DNA of 64,000 nt from Escarpia spicata (lineage: Eukaryota; Annelida; Polychaeta; Sabellida; Siboglinidae). The notes under the pieces were generated by a model. The model had not been told where the DNA came from. It did no database searches and saw nothing but the letters and a program-made list of their open reading frames with translations. The DNA is taken from contig OZ023209.1 in assembly GCA_963995525.1 (NCBI GenBank), positions 33,042,199 through 33,106,198 of the forward strand, read 5' to 3'. Each line of letters starts with the position of its first letter. Within the stretch, counting starts at the first letter, position 1. Positions 22,352 through 33,654 of the stretch are shown here, in pieces. The translations under genes and the position numbers were made by a program.

Positions 22352-23320
22352 GTTAGTTATTGTACTTGTATACAACAAAGAAGGGCACAGACCACTGTTA
22401 GCTTTTCCACTTTTCAAAAATCTGACATTTCTGAAATTATATGCAGATCAAACGTCATCAAAATCATGTACCTCCAGCTCTTTTAAAACACATCCATGCT
22501 CGGTGCCCATCAATATTTACCAAAATAGACATGATTTCCTGCACGCACGTGTGTCATGTAAATAAAAATTGCAAAAATCACTACGCCAACTACACTCTTC
22601 CAAATGTGCATCAGTTCATTCAACCTGCTAGATCTATTACATTCATTTCCCACAAATGTTAAACATCACCAGTTACTAGGTACTATGTTATTGCAACACA
22701 ACAGGAAGGCTAACAGTGTTCTGGCCCCAGGCGTTTTTCTCGGATCTAGACACAAGTTTATTATACTAATGTAAAGAAAATGCAATGTTTATATGTGCAT
22801 TTTAAAGTTAATAAAATAACCACTACAATAAAGTTTCATGCTAGCATTTTAAATATTTCACACACATTTATTTCATGGATATCAGACAGGAAAAACATTC
22901 TACCAACGGTTTGCATTGATCTTGGTGATAAGGATACTGCACCATAAAGTTTGATGATGCATAAATGGATCTGATGATATACATCTGCTTCACAATTGTT
23001 ACTCTTAAAATGTATAATGGAAGATTACACTGAGTGATGATTTGACTGATTAAACAATACTATGTATTTAAATGTTTGCAGTGATGCAATTTGCATTTAG
23101 GCAAACCATACAAGATGACACTGTGTGATGTTGATTTACTCTAACAACTGTTGATTTTCCTCAATTGTTGCACCAACATTTCTTTCAACAGGAAAATAGA
23201 GATGGAAGCCTTCAAACAAGACAGAGTTGGACCATAATAAAGACAACATTAAACAACACCAAACACATGATGCAGCAGAAATAAAGAAAATACTTTATTG
23301 TTTAACAACAGATTTGTAGT
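22352..23320. other. Gene-free stretch
   Basis: No recognised gene or repeat boundary. Confidence 0.4.
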
Positions 23321-23812
23321 CAAACCATGATGATATTGATGGTATTCATGCCATAGTGGTATGCAAACCATGGTGGTATTGATGGTATGCAATCCATGGC
23401 AATATAGATGGCATGCAAGCCATGATGGTATGGATGGTGGTATCAACAGTGTGCAACCCATGATGATATTGATGGTATGCATGCCATGGTGGTATCAAAA
23501 TGCATGATTGTAGTGATGGTATTTCAACACATGATGTATTGATGGTATGTAAGCAATGATGGCACGGGCGGCATGCAGGCCATGGTCGTCTTGATTGTAT
23601 GCATGCCATGTTTTTATTGATGGTGTGCAGGCCATGGTGGCACTGGTGGTATGAATGCTATGGTGGTATTGATGGTATGCAAACCATGATTGTATTGGTG
23701 GAGTGCAAGCCATAATAGTATGCAAACCATGGTGGTATTGAGGGTAAGCTAGCCATGCTGGTATTTATGGTATACAAGTCATGATGACATTGATGATATG
23801 CAAGCTTTTTTA
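23321..23812. repeat. 26-bp minisatellite
   Basis: About 18-19 degenerate units of ACCATGGTGGTATTGATGGT + ATGCAA (26 bp) run in tandem. The clearest lie at 23660-23812. Some units are shortened to 17 bp (for example GCCATAATAGTATGCAA). Frames through the array give histidine/tyrosine repeats (YHQYHHGLHTI) with no sign of being genes. Confidence 0.85.
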
Positions 23813-24933
23813 TTAGATCTTATCGAAAGCAAAAAGAAACACAACATTGCCTTTCCTTTTGTATTAAGAATGTGCTAGGAAAATAATTAAATAGACATTC
23901 TAGAGCTTATACGCTGGTTAGGTATAAGGAATAAAAGTACTTGAATAAAATGTTTGGTTATGCAGACTGACTAATGTAGTTCTCAAATGCAAATGCCTGG
24001 CAAACTAGATGAGTGATAGAACATAAAGTGCACAACATGTAATTAGTATTGCTTCTGACGCGAGCTTCACTACATGTTTGACCATATCTTCTTTGCAGAA
24101 AATAGGCATAGATTAATACCAGAATACTATTTAAACAGCAACAGGCGTGTTAAGTTACAACTGTCAATGTCAATTGATTCAGCAAGTGATCTGCTATAAG
24201 CATGTTACTGTGACTGAATATAGCATACTACTGTCATCGTTTCCACGCGGATGCAAACAAAAATGCAATTGTGTAGTAGATCTATGTTGTTACCATCTCT
24301 ATGTGATAAGGTATGCAATTACTAATTTCACTATTTAGGTTGGTAATTATACATTATGTATTAAAGTTACACGTTTTGTGTTGATTGTTTGCATTTTGGA
24401 ACTATGTATTTTATACATGTCAGTCACATTACCCTTTGGGGTCCTGTTCTACAAATAAAGTTCAACAGTTTAAGAATAATGATCATAGATGTACGAGACG
24501 GACACCCCCTAAAACGATTGAGCAATGAAAGGATTTCAACAACAAAAACATTGTTTTTAATATAGCAAAACAACAGTATCATTGACCGGAAACTGATAGA
24601 TAACATAGAAACACAGAACATATTTGTGTATTGCATGTATACTCTAATGACTTATTATTTAGTGTACATATATATCATGAATATGTTACATTGCTAGGGC
24701 AGATTACATGCATATGACTTATAACCGATAGATAAGACATATACGTGATACGTCGGATAAATGTTCCGCATACATGCCTGCCAATACATTATAAGAGTAT
24801 CCGACACATGCAGCTTCGCATGAGCAGTGGGGCATGAGCATACAGCTGGAGCTACTTGAACCTGACATTCTCCTGAATTTATTTCAGAACTCGGAAGTTT
24901 GCTGTTATATGGATACCATTCTTTTAGGCAACA
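23813..24933. other. Gene-free stretch
   Basis: No recognised coding or repeat feature on either strand. Confidence 0.4.
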
Positions 24934-24935
24934 TA

Positions 24936-25791
24936 AACTACTCAACAAAAGAAAGTTATATTTCTCTTAAATGGCATATAGTATAATATGTGGGGATCGC
25001 ACCCGAAGATATTTTGTATCAAAGGATGCAGTGGTCAAATATGGATTAAATGAATGCAACCAACCAGCAATTCCACCATTATCTGCACGACCAGAATGGG
25101 GTATGTACAGGGGGGTCTGGTCCCCAAAGTGGCACTTTCACAAATTTTGCAGTCATTTGTTACAAGCTAGTGTTAATGATCCTTTGACCACTGCCACTGG
25201 ACAATGAAGTTCCCCCATTGAATGGGATTACTCATGCGAAAAATTAACATGTGTGCACAAGTTTACACAATGGTTCATAATGTCAATCATATGTACTTGT
25301 CTCTGAGACATTGCTCTGGAATAATCTGTGTGATGGCAATCATGCCACGTCTGTCCAGTTTAGAGCGTGGTAGGGCAATTGGACAATTGCAGACTGGTGT
25401 ACGCAAAAAGAGTGGAACAGGTTGCCTCAAAACAGTGTATAGCGCTTGGTAAACAGTATACGCTGTAGATGTGAGTCGTGCACTGCTACAGCTGGTGGGC
25501 CCATTCGGTATTGATGTAATGTGCGCAATAAAATTATTTCAAAGTCCATTCTGACTGTTTTATCCCTAGTGTACAAAAAGCAAAAAGTGCCACTTTGGGG
25601 ACCAGACCCCCCCCCCCCGTACATACCCCATTCTGGTCGTGCAGATAATGGTGTAAATTCTGCGTGGTTGCATTCATTTAATCCATATTTGATCACTGCA
25701 TCCTTTGATACCAAATATCTTGAGGTGCAATCCCCACATATTATAATATATGCCATTTAAGAGAAATATAAATTTATTTTGTTAAGTAGTT
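24936..25791 (+). mobile_element. Tc1/mariner-type element, internally deleted, with ~210-bp inverted repeats
   Basis: The ends AACTACTCAACAAAA and TTTTGTTAAGTAGTT are inverse. TA flanks both sides (24934-24935, 25792-25793), the Tc1/mariner target. The inverse similarity continues for about 200 bp, for example CCAGAATGGGGTATGTAC at 25090 against GTACATACCCCATTCTGG at 25620, and ends at GTGCCACTTTGGGGACC. Only the start of the transposase gene remains between the arms. A run of 10 C sits in the right arm (25609-25618) where the left arm has fewer. Confidence 0.9.
25342..25452 (+). pseudogene. Transposase N-terminus, Tc1/mariner (helix-turn-helix start)
   Basis: MPRLSSLERGRAIGQLQTG is the typical first helix region of Tc1-like transposases (MPRL-x-x-LERGRAIG-x-L-x-x-G). 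After about 25 residues the reading turns into unrelated KKSGTGCLKTVYSAW and stops. The rest of the HTH and the DDE/D core are deleted, so the copy depends on enzymes from elsewhere. Confidence 0.8.
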
Positions 25792-25949
25792 TATATATGC
25801 TTGACGCTATACATGCTGCGTTAAATTATAATTACCGCGATGCGTTTCGGTGATGTGGGGCCGTGCGTAAACGTCATCCTCGCCACTCTTAGTTTATACT
25901 ATGACGAAAGGTTACAGTTGGTACACTTGTAGTCATTATCCTGATCGGC

Positions 25950-26575
25950 GACTACTTCAAAATGTCAGATTTCTACGTCCGTATTTCTTTGATGACTAGA
26001 CGTTGTAAAGACGTCGGTTTAGGTTGTCGACTTGATTTAAACGTATCAACGTCAAACCACCCACGTTAATATGACGTCGATGGCAATACGTTATAAAGAC
26101 GTTGATTTCATGACATGAATCGAGTTGGTTGGGCTGTCAACTTGATTGCAACGTTGTACGGATGTCACATGTCCACGTCCGTATTTCGTTGACAACCAGA
26201 TGTTGTAAAGACGTCGGGTTAGGTTGTCAACTTAATTTCAACGTTGTATCAACGTCACACCACACACGTCATTATAACATCGATGGCAAGACTTTATAAA
26301 GACGTTGATTTCATGACATGAATCGTGTTGGTCGGGCTGTCAACTTGATTGCAAAGTTGTACGGATGTCACATTTCCACGTCCGTATTTCGTTGATGACC
26401 AAACGTTGTAATGACGTCGGGTTATGTTGTCGACTTGATATCAAGGTCATATTTCAATGTTGTTAAACGTTGACGATCAGACGTTGTAATGACGTTGTAT
26501 GTGTGGTGTTCGACGTCGCAACGTACTTCCAATCACTAATCGACGTTGTAGCAACGTTGTATGCCCACTGGGTAA
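25950..26575. repeat. ~200-bp tandem array rich in ACGTTG/ACGTCG
   Basis: TCCACGTCCGTATTTC and the following ~185 bases recur at about 25973, 26172 and 26375 (steps of 200 and 203). Within each unit GACGTTG..., CAACGTTGTA and GACGTCG motifs repeat, making the stretch unusually CpG-rich for this window. The right edge ends GTATGCCCACTGGGT, a terminus I recall from dispersed repeats of marine animals, so this may be an expanded internal part of a transposon. Confidence 0.7.
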
Positions 26576-27799
26576 TCAATATATTGCAGACAAACTCATG
26601 CGCACACCCCTCCTCCCGCTCATGAAACGGACAGGCCCTTCCCCAAATGAAGTATATTCCATACGTCTATCTTGTCTTTGTTGTTTTATCGAAATGGTTC
26701 TAGTTGCCGCAATATATTGTTTCATATGTATACTGCAGTAGCCATTACATTTCGGTCTTATAGACTGCATGGCCAAACATACTGGTGTGTTAAATATAGA
26801 AATGCCTACACTTGTTTTACTGGGACAAATACTTTAATTATGTGGGAAGCAGACATTTAAATGTTGATGACAGTTTATTAATAGATCCTGTAATAATTAG
26901 TCAATTGTGTATACTTTTTTATTATTCCAAGATATTCACAGTAACTGTTATGCTACATAACATAAATATCAGGTTTATTTTAATTTTAATCAACACAAAA
27001 AGACCAGTAGAACATATACAAAATAAGGATTAGAGTGAAGTAGTGCTTGTTAGGATACTCCAGTTCGCCCCCCCCCCCCCACACCCATGAGCCATGTACG
27101 GTATTGAATCGTGCGTCCTAATGTGTTATACAGTTTTAATAAAAACCTGCACCAATTCGTCCGTAAGATTATTTATGTACTAAATATTGAATAACTAATC
27201 CGTCAAAGTTGTGCAAACTGTTGTTCTGAGTGGAGTACTTACAACATTAGACCAACAAAATCCAACTCGCGAATAAAGACGCCTGTGGCTGTGGTGTGGC
27301 TGTGTCAAAAAGCGTGCGTCCGACTCCTGGTGTTCTAAGGCTAGTAGCCTACAGTCAATATAGATATGCCATTGAACATTTTTCAAGAATAATATCGATA
27401 TATGATTAAAACTGTCGAACATGAATCACTACGAGCTCGTTCTAGACTAAAGTAATGATAATCCTGAAGGGCCACGGGATTTGTTGATCGGGAATTATAT
27501 TATCGGCCTTCGAGTTCGACGCCGAAGTGTCAGTGTCGGTAACGCAGTTGCTCTCGGCTGCGGCTTACCTCACACATATTACACTCAGTAAGCATTAAAG
27601 TTGTGTAACCAGCATGGCAGTTTAATGCCGGGGTAAAACGTAGTCGACTTTTACAAGGGTTCAAGTGTAAACAAATACAGTTTCGCGTAACACTACATAA
27701 AATTCCGGCGCCATTTATTTTCATGAAAAACTGTGTCGTAGGTCATAAAAGGTCAGCCAGTGGCCGCTCATTGGCTGTAAGTTTATATACTTGAAAACA
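26576..27799. other. Gene-free stretch with a poly-C run
   Basis: A run of 13 C lies at about 27067-27079. The short GC-richer part at 27490-27570 has no open frame I can interpret. Confidence 0.4.
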
Positions 27800-28062
27800 C
27801 CACATTGCCTGTACATGTACAGCTGTACAGCTAATATGGTTTTAGTCAAAATAACATTACCTGTACATCAAAATTAGAATACTTATTAATATGCAATTGA
27901 AACCAAAAACATGCACCTAGATTTATATAAATAGTCAACTGAAATTATACTGCGCATAATTTTTTCATATTCGATCGTGAAAATTGATGTAATAGTCGTC
28001 ATTACATATGTACAGGTAATGCGGTATTATGAGGCACAGTACAGGCAATGCGGTAGATAGTG

Positions 28063-28100
<38 letters not shown>

Positions 28101-28120
28101 TGATTCAAAAAAAATTTCCG
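27800..28120 (-). mobile_element. MITE-like repeat with CCTGTAC inverted ends, copy 2, next to (TA)n
   Basis: CCACATTGCCTGTAC (27800-27814) pairs with GTACAGGCAATGCGG (28039-28053), 14 of 15 positions. Inside, CATTACCTGTACAT (27855-27868) pairs with ATGTACAGGTAATG (28008-28021). A (TA)n run (28064-28097) and CAGATGATTCAAAAA follow, the inverse of the block that opens copy 1 at 4497. No protein is encoded. Confidence 0.7.
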
Positions 28121-28139
28121 TATATCAAAATTACGGATG

Positions 28140-28420
28140 CAAACAGTGTGATTGCATGCCGACTGTCAAATGGGAAACGTAGTTCTCAAAGATTGCAAAG
28201 CGAAATGCAAATGCAACCCCATAAGCGAAGTCTTCTTCCAAACGCCAGAGGCTTCTGAGGGAAACGTCAAACGTGCTCATTTCCGAACATTCGGTTACAT
28301 GTATTTGAAAATCCGACAGAATTCGTTGTCGAAGTCACTCCTCCCAGTCATTGTACCAGAGGGAGTCGTTGTTTTCACCAGTCGGCAACCATCTTGGATA
28401 TTTCAAATTCCGCAATGATG
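28140..28420 (+). other. Unassigned open frame
   Basis: An 88-codon frame (28152-28418) reads KCKCNPISEVFFQTPEASEG among others. No family is recognised, and no splice or start context supports it strongly. Its 3' part enters the 28.4-29.1 kb repeat array. Confidence 0.2.
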
Positions 28421-29115
28421 CCAGGGTGGCAACATGCATATTATTTCTAGTCATATATATATTGCCTATGTAGTCATTCGTTACATAATTCTAACATTGA
28501 GTTCATGATAACTTATATATTCACTATAATAGTAATGCTTTTGACAGGCATATTGGATTATAATGTGTGTATATATATATATATATAATATAATTTTATA
28601 TATATATGTATCGTTGTCATACACTGCTACCACAAGTTGTCCAATTGGAATTCCCCGTTGTAAATACATGGTTTTAGACACAACAACTAACTATCTTGGT
28701 GGCATAGCATAAGAATTATGAACAATTCGACATATTTTCACTTATTCGCGGCCATCTTGAATTTTTCAAATTCCTCAATGAGTGGCTTCATGCATATTCT
28801 GAATCAGTAGACCTCCTGCATATGTAATCAGTTGTGTTATGTGGCATAAGCCACAACATCGAATTTATTATAACGCATATATGCACACAGTAATAGTGGT
28901 GATTTTGGCTGCCATCTTGGATTATCCCTTGAACACATTTTATACACTACCACTAGTTGTCCCACTTGAAATCCTCGCACGCAAAAACATTTACTCAATC
29001 CCCAACCAGTGCGTACTACGGGGCATATCATGGAAATTATAGTCAATTCTACAATATATATTTAACCTATTGGCGACCATCTTAAATATTTCAAATTCAT
29101 CAAGGGTGCTACTTG
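28383..29115 (+). repeat. Degenerate tandem array, units of 325-363 bp
   Basis: ACCATCTTGGATATTTCAAATTCC (near 28389) recurs in altered form at 28752 and 29077, with GCATATTCTGAATCAGTAG-type sequence, TACACTACCACTAGTTGTCC and CCCACTTGAAATCC between. The steps are 363 and 325 bp. A (TA)n tract lies at 28568-28586. Confidence 0.55.
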
Positions 29116-29379
29116 GGCATCATGCTGTTTCTGACCTGCAAGAACATTGGTTATTTTCCACGGCACGGTTCAGCTTAAAATCACTGTTTGGCGGCAGGAC
29201 TATACCACTCCTGGCTATCAAGATAATTAAAACGCATCCTAGCGGTGGCGTCATAAATTTGAAAAAACGCAAATTGGTTCGATAATCGATTAGTGGAACA
29301 TGTACAATTTTACAAATATGAAAATATAAAACTTTTCTCTATACTAACATTTCCTACCAAACTTTGTTGCTTTATGTTT

Positions 29380-29620
29380 TTCTGAGATGGTGGTGCAGAA
29401 AAATTGAAAAGCGAGTGGAATTATTGATCGATAAGCATTATTCTTGCCTTAATATTATTCATAATGTAGCAGTAGCCATATATTGAGTAACAGTTGTGCT
29501 TAAAGTTAGTCAGATAAGGTATTTTACAACACCTTAATTTAGTAACAAACTTAAAACTACTTACATAAGATAATATTTCAGTAAGCCAGAACCTGCTAGC
29601 TACTTTGGTTAGCAGTCATA
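29380..29620. repeat. Left arm of an inverted repeat bracketing LINE copy 1
   Basis: GGTGGTGCAGAAAAATTGA at about 29389 and AAACTACTTACATAAGATAATAT at about 29554 are matched in reverse at 33310-33640 (TCAACTTTTCTGCACCACC; ATATTATCTTATGTAAGTAGTTT). The inner part has indels. See the right arm. Confidence 0.65.
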
Positions 29621-29639
29621 TAAATAAGGCAGTCTAGCG

Positions 29640-32600
29640 TAATTTATTGTATTTAATAAGATTTAACAAGATTGCCACCCAGAGAATTAACTCTAGGTGG
29701 CAGGTGGACAAGGAAGCCTTTGGCTTATCGAGAGTCCGACCCTTTTATCTATGTGTATCCCGCCCTTCTGAGGTATGTGTGGATTTTATTTTTAAACATT
29801 CACGCAACTAGCACCCACACAATCAGCAGATAATCTGTTCCATTCATGTACAGTCCTTTGTGAAAATTAGAACTTTCTTATATCTAATCTACACTGCTCC
29901 TTTGCTAATGTAAATTCATGTCCTCTAGTCCTTCTATCTTTCTTAACTGAGAAAAAAAATATTTCTATCAATATGTTCATAACCATTCATTATTTTAAAC
30001 ACTTCTATCTGATCTCTCAATCTCCTGGTCTCTAGTGTTGTTAAACCACATTCTCTTAGGCGAATTTCATAACTACGATCCCCCAGTGTTGGTATCATTT
30101 TAGTCGCTCTCCTCTGTACTCTTTCTAGCATATCTATGTCCTTCCTCCGATGTGGCCTCCACGCTTGTATACAATACTCTAAATGAGGCCTCACTATTGC
30201 TTTGTACAGCGGTACTATTAACTCTTTTTCCTAATACGTTATGTTTCATCTAATTAATCCAAGGATTTGATTTCCCTTTGAAGCTGCAATTCCGCACTGC
30301 TATGAAACCTTCATATCAGCACTAATGGTTAAACCTAAGTCCTTTTCTTTTACAGTAGTACTTAGTACAGTCCGCTCCATTGTATAATCTACCTTTTCGT
30401 TCCCATGTCCTGTGTGGAGGCATTTACATTTCCCAAAATTGAACAGCATTTGCCACTTTTCAGACCACTTGATCAACCTGTCAAGATCATCATGTAAATG
30501 CTGTCTATCTCCATCACTTTTAATCCTTCGAAACACTTTTGTATCATCCGCAAATTTCAACACATTGCTTGTATTTCATCATCCAAATCGTTGATATATA
30601 TTAAGAATAATATAGGTCCTAGTATTGATCCCTGTGGTACCCCACTCAATACCGATTTCCAGTTTGAAGCCTGCCCATCAACTACTACACGTTGTCTTCT
30701 GTCAATCAGCCATTTTTCTATCCAGTTTATTATACCATTTCCTATGCCATGGGCCTTTAGTTTAAGCAGTAATATTTGATGTGGTACTTTGTCGAAATCT
30801 ACCCACTTTGTGATGTCTGCAAAAAAACATAACATATTTGTTAAGCATGACCTCGCTTTAAAAAACGTATTTTGAGATGGGTTTATCAAGTTATGTTTAA
30901 CAAGAAAATATGTAACTTGGTTAAGTGCTTCTTTATAACTGTTGTAGTCTTCATCATTTCCAGTACATAGATATGACTTCCATATCATTTGTTGATACTT
31001 AATTTTTCTAATGGCTTCTTTCGATAAGTGTTTCTTTTTGGACCGTTTCCCTTGTTTTTTTAAGTGTACAAAGTTATCGACTATGCACTTAATTTCACTC
31101 GTTAATATATTCCAGCATTCTGCTGCTGTCTTGTTTTTCAGTGTGTTATTCCAGTCTATCTTTGCTAAATATGTCCTCATGTCCTTATACCTTCCTTTGT
31201 GGAAATTTACTATATTTACCATTCTATTCTGATTTTATTTTGATGGTAAAATGTATCTGGTTGCGATCACTACTCCCCAGTGGCTCACATATCTTGACAT
31301 TGTCAACTAATTCATTCTGTGAGGACAAAACTATATCTAACACATTCTCACCACTGTTTGGTTCTAGCACATTTTGAGAAAGGAAAGTATCTTGAACTAA
31401 AACTAAAAATGTGTGGTCCTCACTCCCCATGCTCTGTAGAGATTTCCTGTAACTATGTTACACCAAACAGCTTCTTCGCAATCTGCTTCTCTTTCTAATT
31501 TTATTTCATAAACCTGGATAGATTCTTTAATAAATAAAATAACTCCACTTCCCTTTCTTCTTATTCTATCTTTCCTAAACATTACATATCCTGTCAGTCC
31601 CAATTCGGCATCTGACATATCGGTGGTGGTCCAGGATTCGGTTATACCTATTATGTGAGGGTCAATATCTTCTACCATAATGTTTAGTTCATTTTTTGTG
31701 TTTACTATACTCCTTGCGTTTAAACAAACACATTTATATCCAGCTTCAGAAGAGTTTTCCTGACTGTTCTTTGCTGATTTATTTGTGCTGTCTTTATCTT
31801 TGCCTCCAGTTTCAGGCTTTTGTGTGAGTCCCCCTGCGGATCTAGTTTAAATAGATGCAACTTGTCCCACTGTGAACAGATCGCAGAAGGTTCTCTGAGA
31901 AAACTGCTGCCCCTTTCCACTAAGATGGAGGCCATCTCTCATGTACATATCTTCCCTCCCAACAAAGTAACCCCGCAAATCTGTGAATCCCACCCTCTCT
32001 TCTTCACACATCTGCTCAACTAGTGCGTTGATCGCCATCCTCTTGCAGTTTCTTTACGTTGCCCCCCTTCCTCCCATTACTGGCAAAATTCCTAACGGAA
32101 TTATCTGTTCAACTCTTGTCTTCTTTAGCTTCCTCACTAACTGTCTATACTTCTGTACTATCCCAGTTGTTCCCTCCCTGTCTGCATTATTTGTTCCTAC
32201 TTGTACCAGTATAGACCCTCCCTTGTCATGTCCCAATACCTTCTCCACCCTGTCAGTCAAATGTTCAATCCTAGCCCCCGTTAGACAAACAACGACGTCC
32301 TTCTCTCGCTCAGTGTCTTGTCCGTTTTTCTCATAATGGAGTCGCCCATAAACACCCTCTCTTTCCTCATTGTCCCCTCAATCACTGCCTTAGAGTAGCT
32401 CCTTCTTTGGTTTGCATCTGTGTGGTTGTTGTCTTTCCCCCCTGTCGTCTTCTCTCCTGTCACATTCACTTCCGATCCATTCTTTCCTGTCGCTTTTTCT
32501 CTTGTCACCTTTCTTCCTGTCAGCGTCCGTTTTATCGACTTCTCTCCTATCACATTTGCTTTCACTTCCTTTCGTCCCTTCATCTTTCCTCCCATCTCAT

Positions 32601-33215
32601 TTTCTTCTCTCCTCTCCCGTCCCATCTTCGCTCCCTTCTTCTCTACGGTCGCTTTCTCCCCTGTCACCTTCACGCTTGTCACGTTTTCTGTCGTCGATTT
32701 TCAAATTTCTTCCCCTCCAATCACCTTCCCTCCTCTCAATCTCCTTTCATCAGTTTTCTTGCCACTGCTATTCTCTTTCAGTCTTGCAGTATTCTCACCT
32801 CTCTCCCTGTCGTCTCTCTCCACTCGACCTGTCTCCTTTCTACTTCCCATCTCCATTCCCTTCACAGTATCTGTCAACCTAACTATCTCCTTCTGCAGAC
32901 ACTCCACCTTCCAACACCCAATGCACTGAAAGGTGAATCCTTCCTCCATGGTTTCTGCCCATGACTTCCCACAGCCGGACAATGCCAAATCTACCCAGCT
33001 GTGGCAGTGATCGCACACCAAGTGTCGCTTTGCTTTGACTTGCCGCTTACAAGGCGCCATATCCCTATCATAATTTATTTAATAACTTAACTAACTTAGA
33101 CTTTATAAAGACTGTTTCTTGTGTACTACAGCACACTTGATGTTACATATTTCAATTACACAGCCGACTATTTATCCTATCACGAACGTTAACATTACCG
33201 GTAGTGCCCTAATTT
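29640..33215 (-). mobile_element. CR1-like LINE, copy 1 (PHD-like + SGNH-esterase ORF1, EN-RT ORF2)
   Basis: On the minus strand: 5' UTR; ORF1 with a Cys/His start (CDHCHSWVDLALSGC, 33060 on); a lysine-rich repeat (TGEK-type, 32682-32400); an SGNH esterase split in blocks (VFMGDSIM near 32350; VQVGTNN near 32190; DGLHLSGKG near 31925). ORF2 then has endonuclease parts (PHIIGITESWTT, 31650) and GSSDRNQIHF (31275, catalytic H replaced by R). The RT follows ([20 protein letters not shown], 30650; FADDTKVF, 30555) and the thumb (RPHLEYCIQAWRP, 30190). The 3' UTR ends near 29640. PHD plus esterase in ORF1 is a known trait of CR1-like elements (Kapitonov and Jurka 2003). A deletion removes part of the early RT (VTYFLVKHN junction near 30900). 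Frameshifts are frequent. Confidence 0.9.
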
Positions 33216-33309
33216 AAAAAAAATCAATAACGTTACGTTAGGCTGCTTTATTTATTTAGGTTACGCCGCCCGACTAGCGCCCTTGCTTAATTTGAACAAC
33301 AATGCTAAT

Positions 33310-33640
33310 TAATAAAAATATCTAGCAAGTACTGGCTTACACAGATATTATCTTATGTAAGTAGTTTGATGGTTGTTACTTTATCTCCTATATATTCTAC
33401 CACATAATCAGGTTTGTTAAATCTTGTTTACAACTTTACAACATAGTTACCCTATTATCACTCACTATAGTAAGGTATTCTAAAATATTTTAAATAACTA
33501 ACTTTAAGCACATATATTAATGCTGCTTAATATATGTTTACTGCAACTTTATGAGTGATATTAAGGCAAGAATAATCAATCAGTAATTCCACTTGTTTAT
33601 CAACTTTTCTGCACCACCAATTTCTACGATCTATCTCCGC
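33310..33640. repeat. Right arm of the inverted repeat, lying between the two LINE copies
   Basis: Inverse counterpart of 29380-29620. It separates the 5' ends of LINE copies 1 and 2 and suggests that copy 1 sits inside an older element with long inverted ends. Confidence 0.65.
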
Positions 33641-33654
33641 CAAACATAGCCTCG

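Noticed and set aside
23249..23725. Histidine/tyrosine-rich repeat proteins on the minus strand
   Set aside because: The 26-bp minisatellite explains the peptide periodicity; several frames are open in parallel.
32407..32964. Overlapping + strand frames rich in serine/proline/leucine
   Set aside because: They are antisense shadows of the lysine-rich ORF1 of LINE copy 1.
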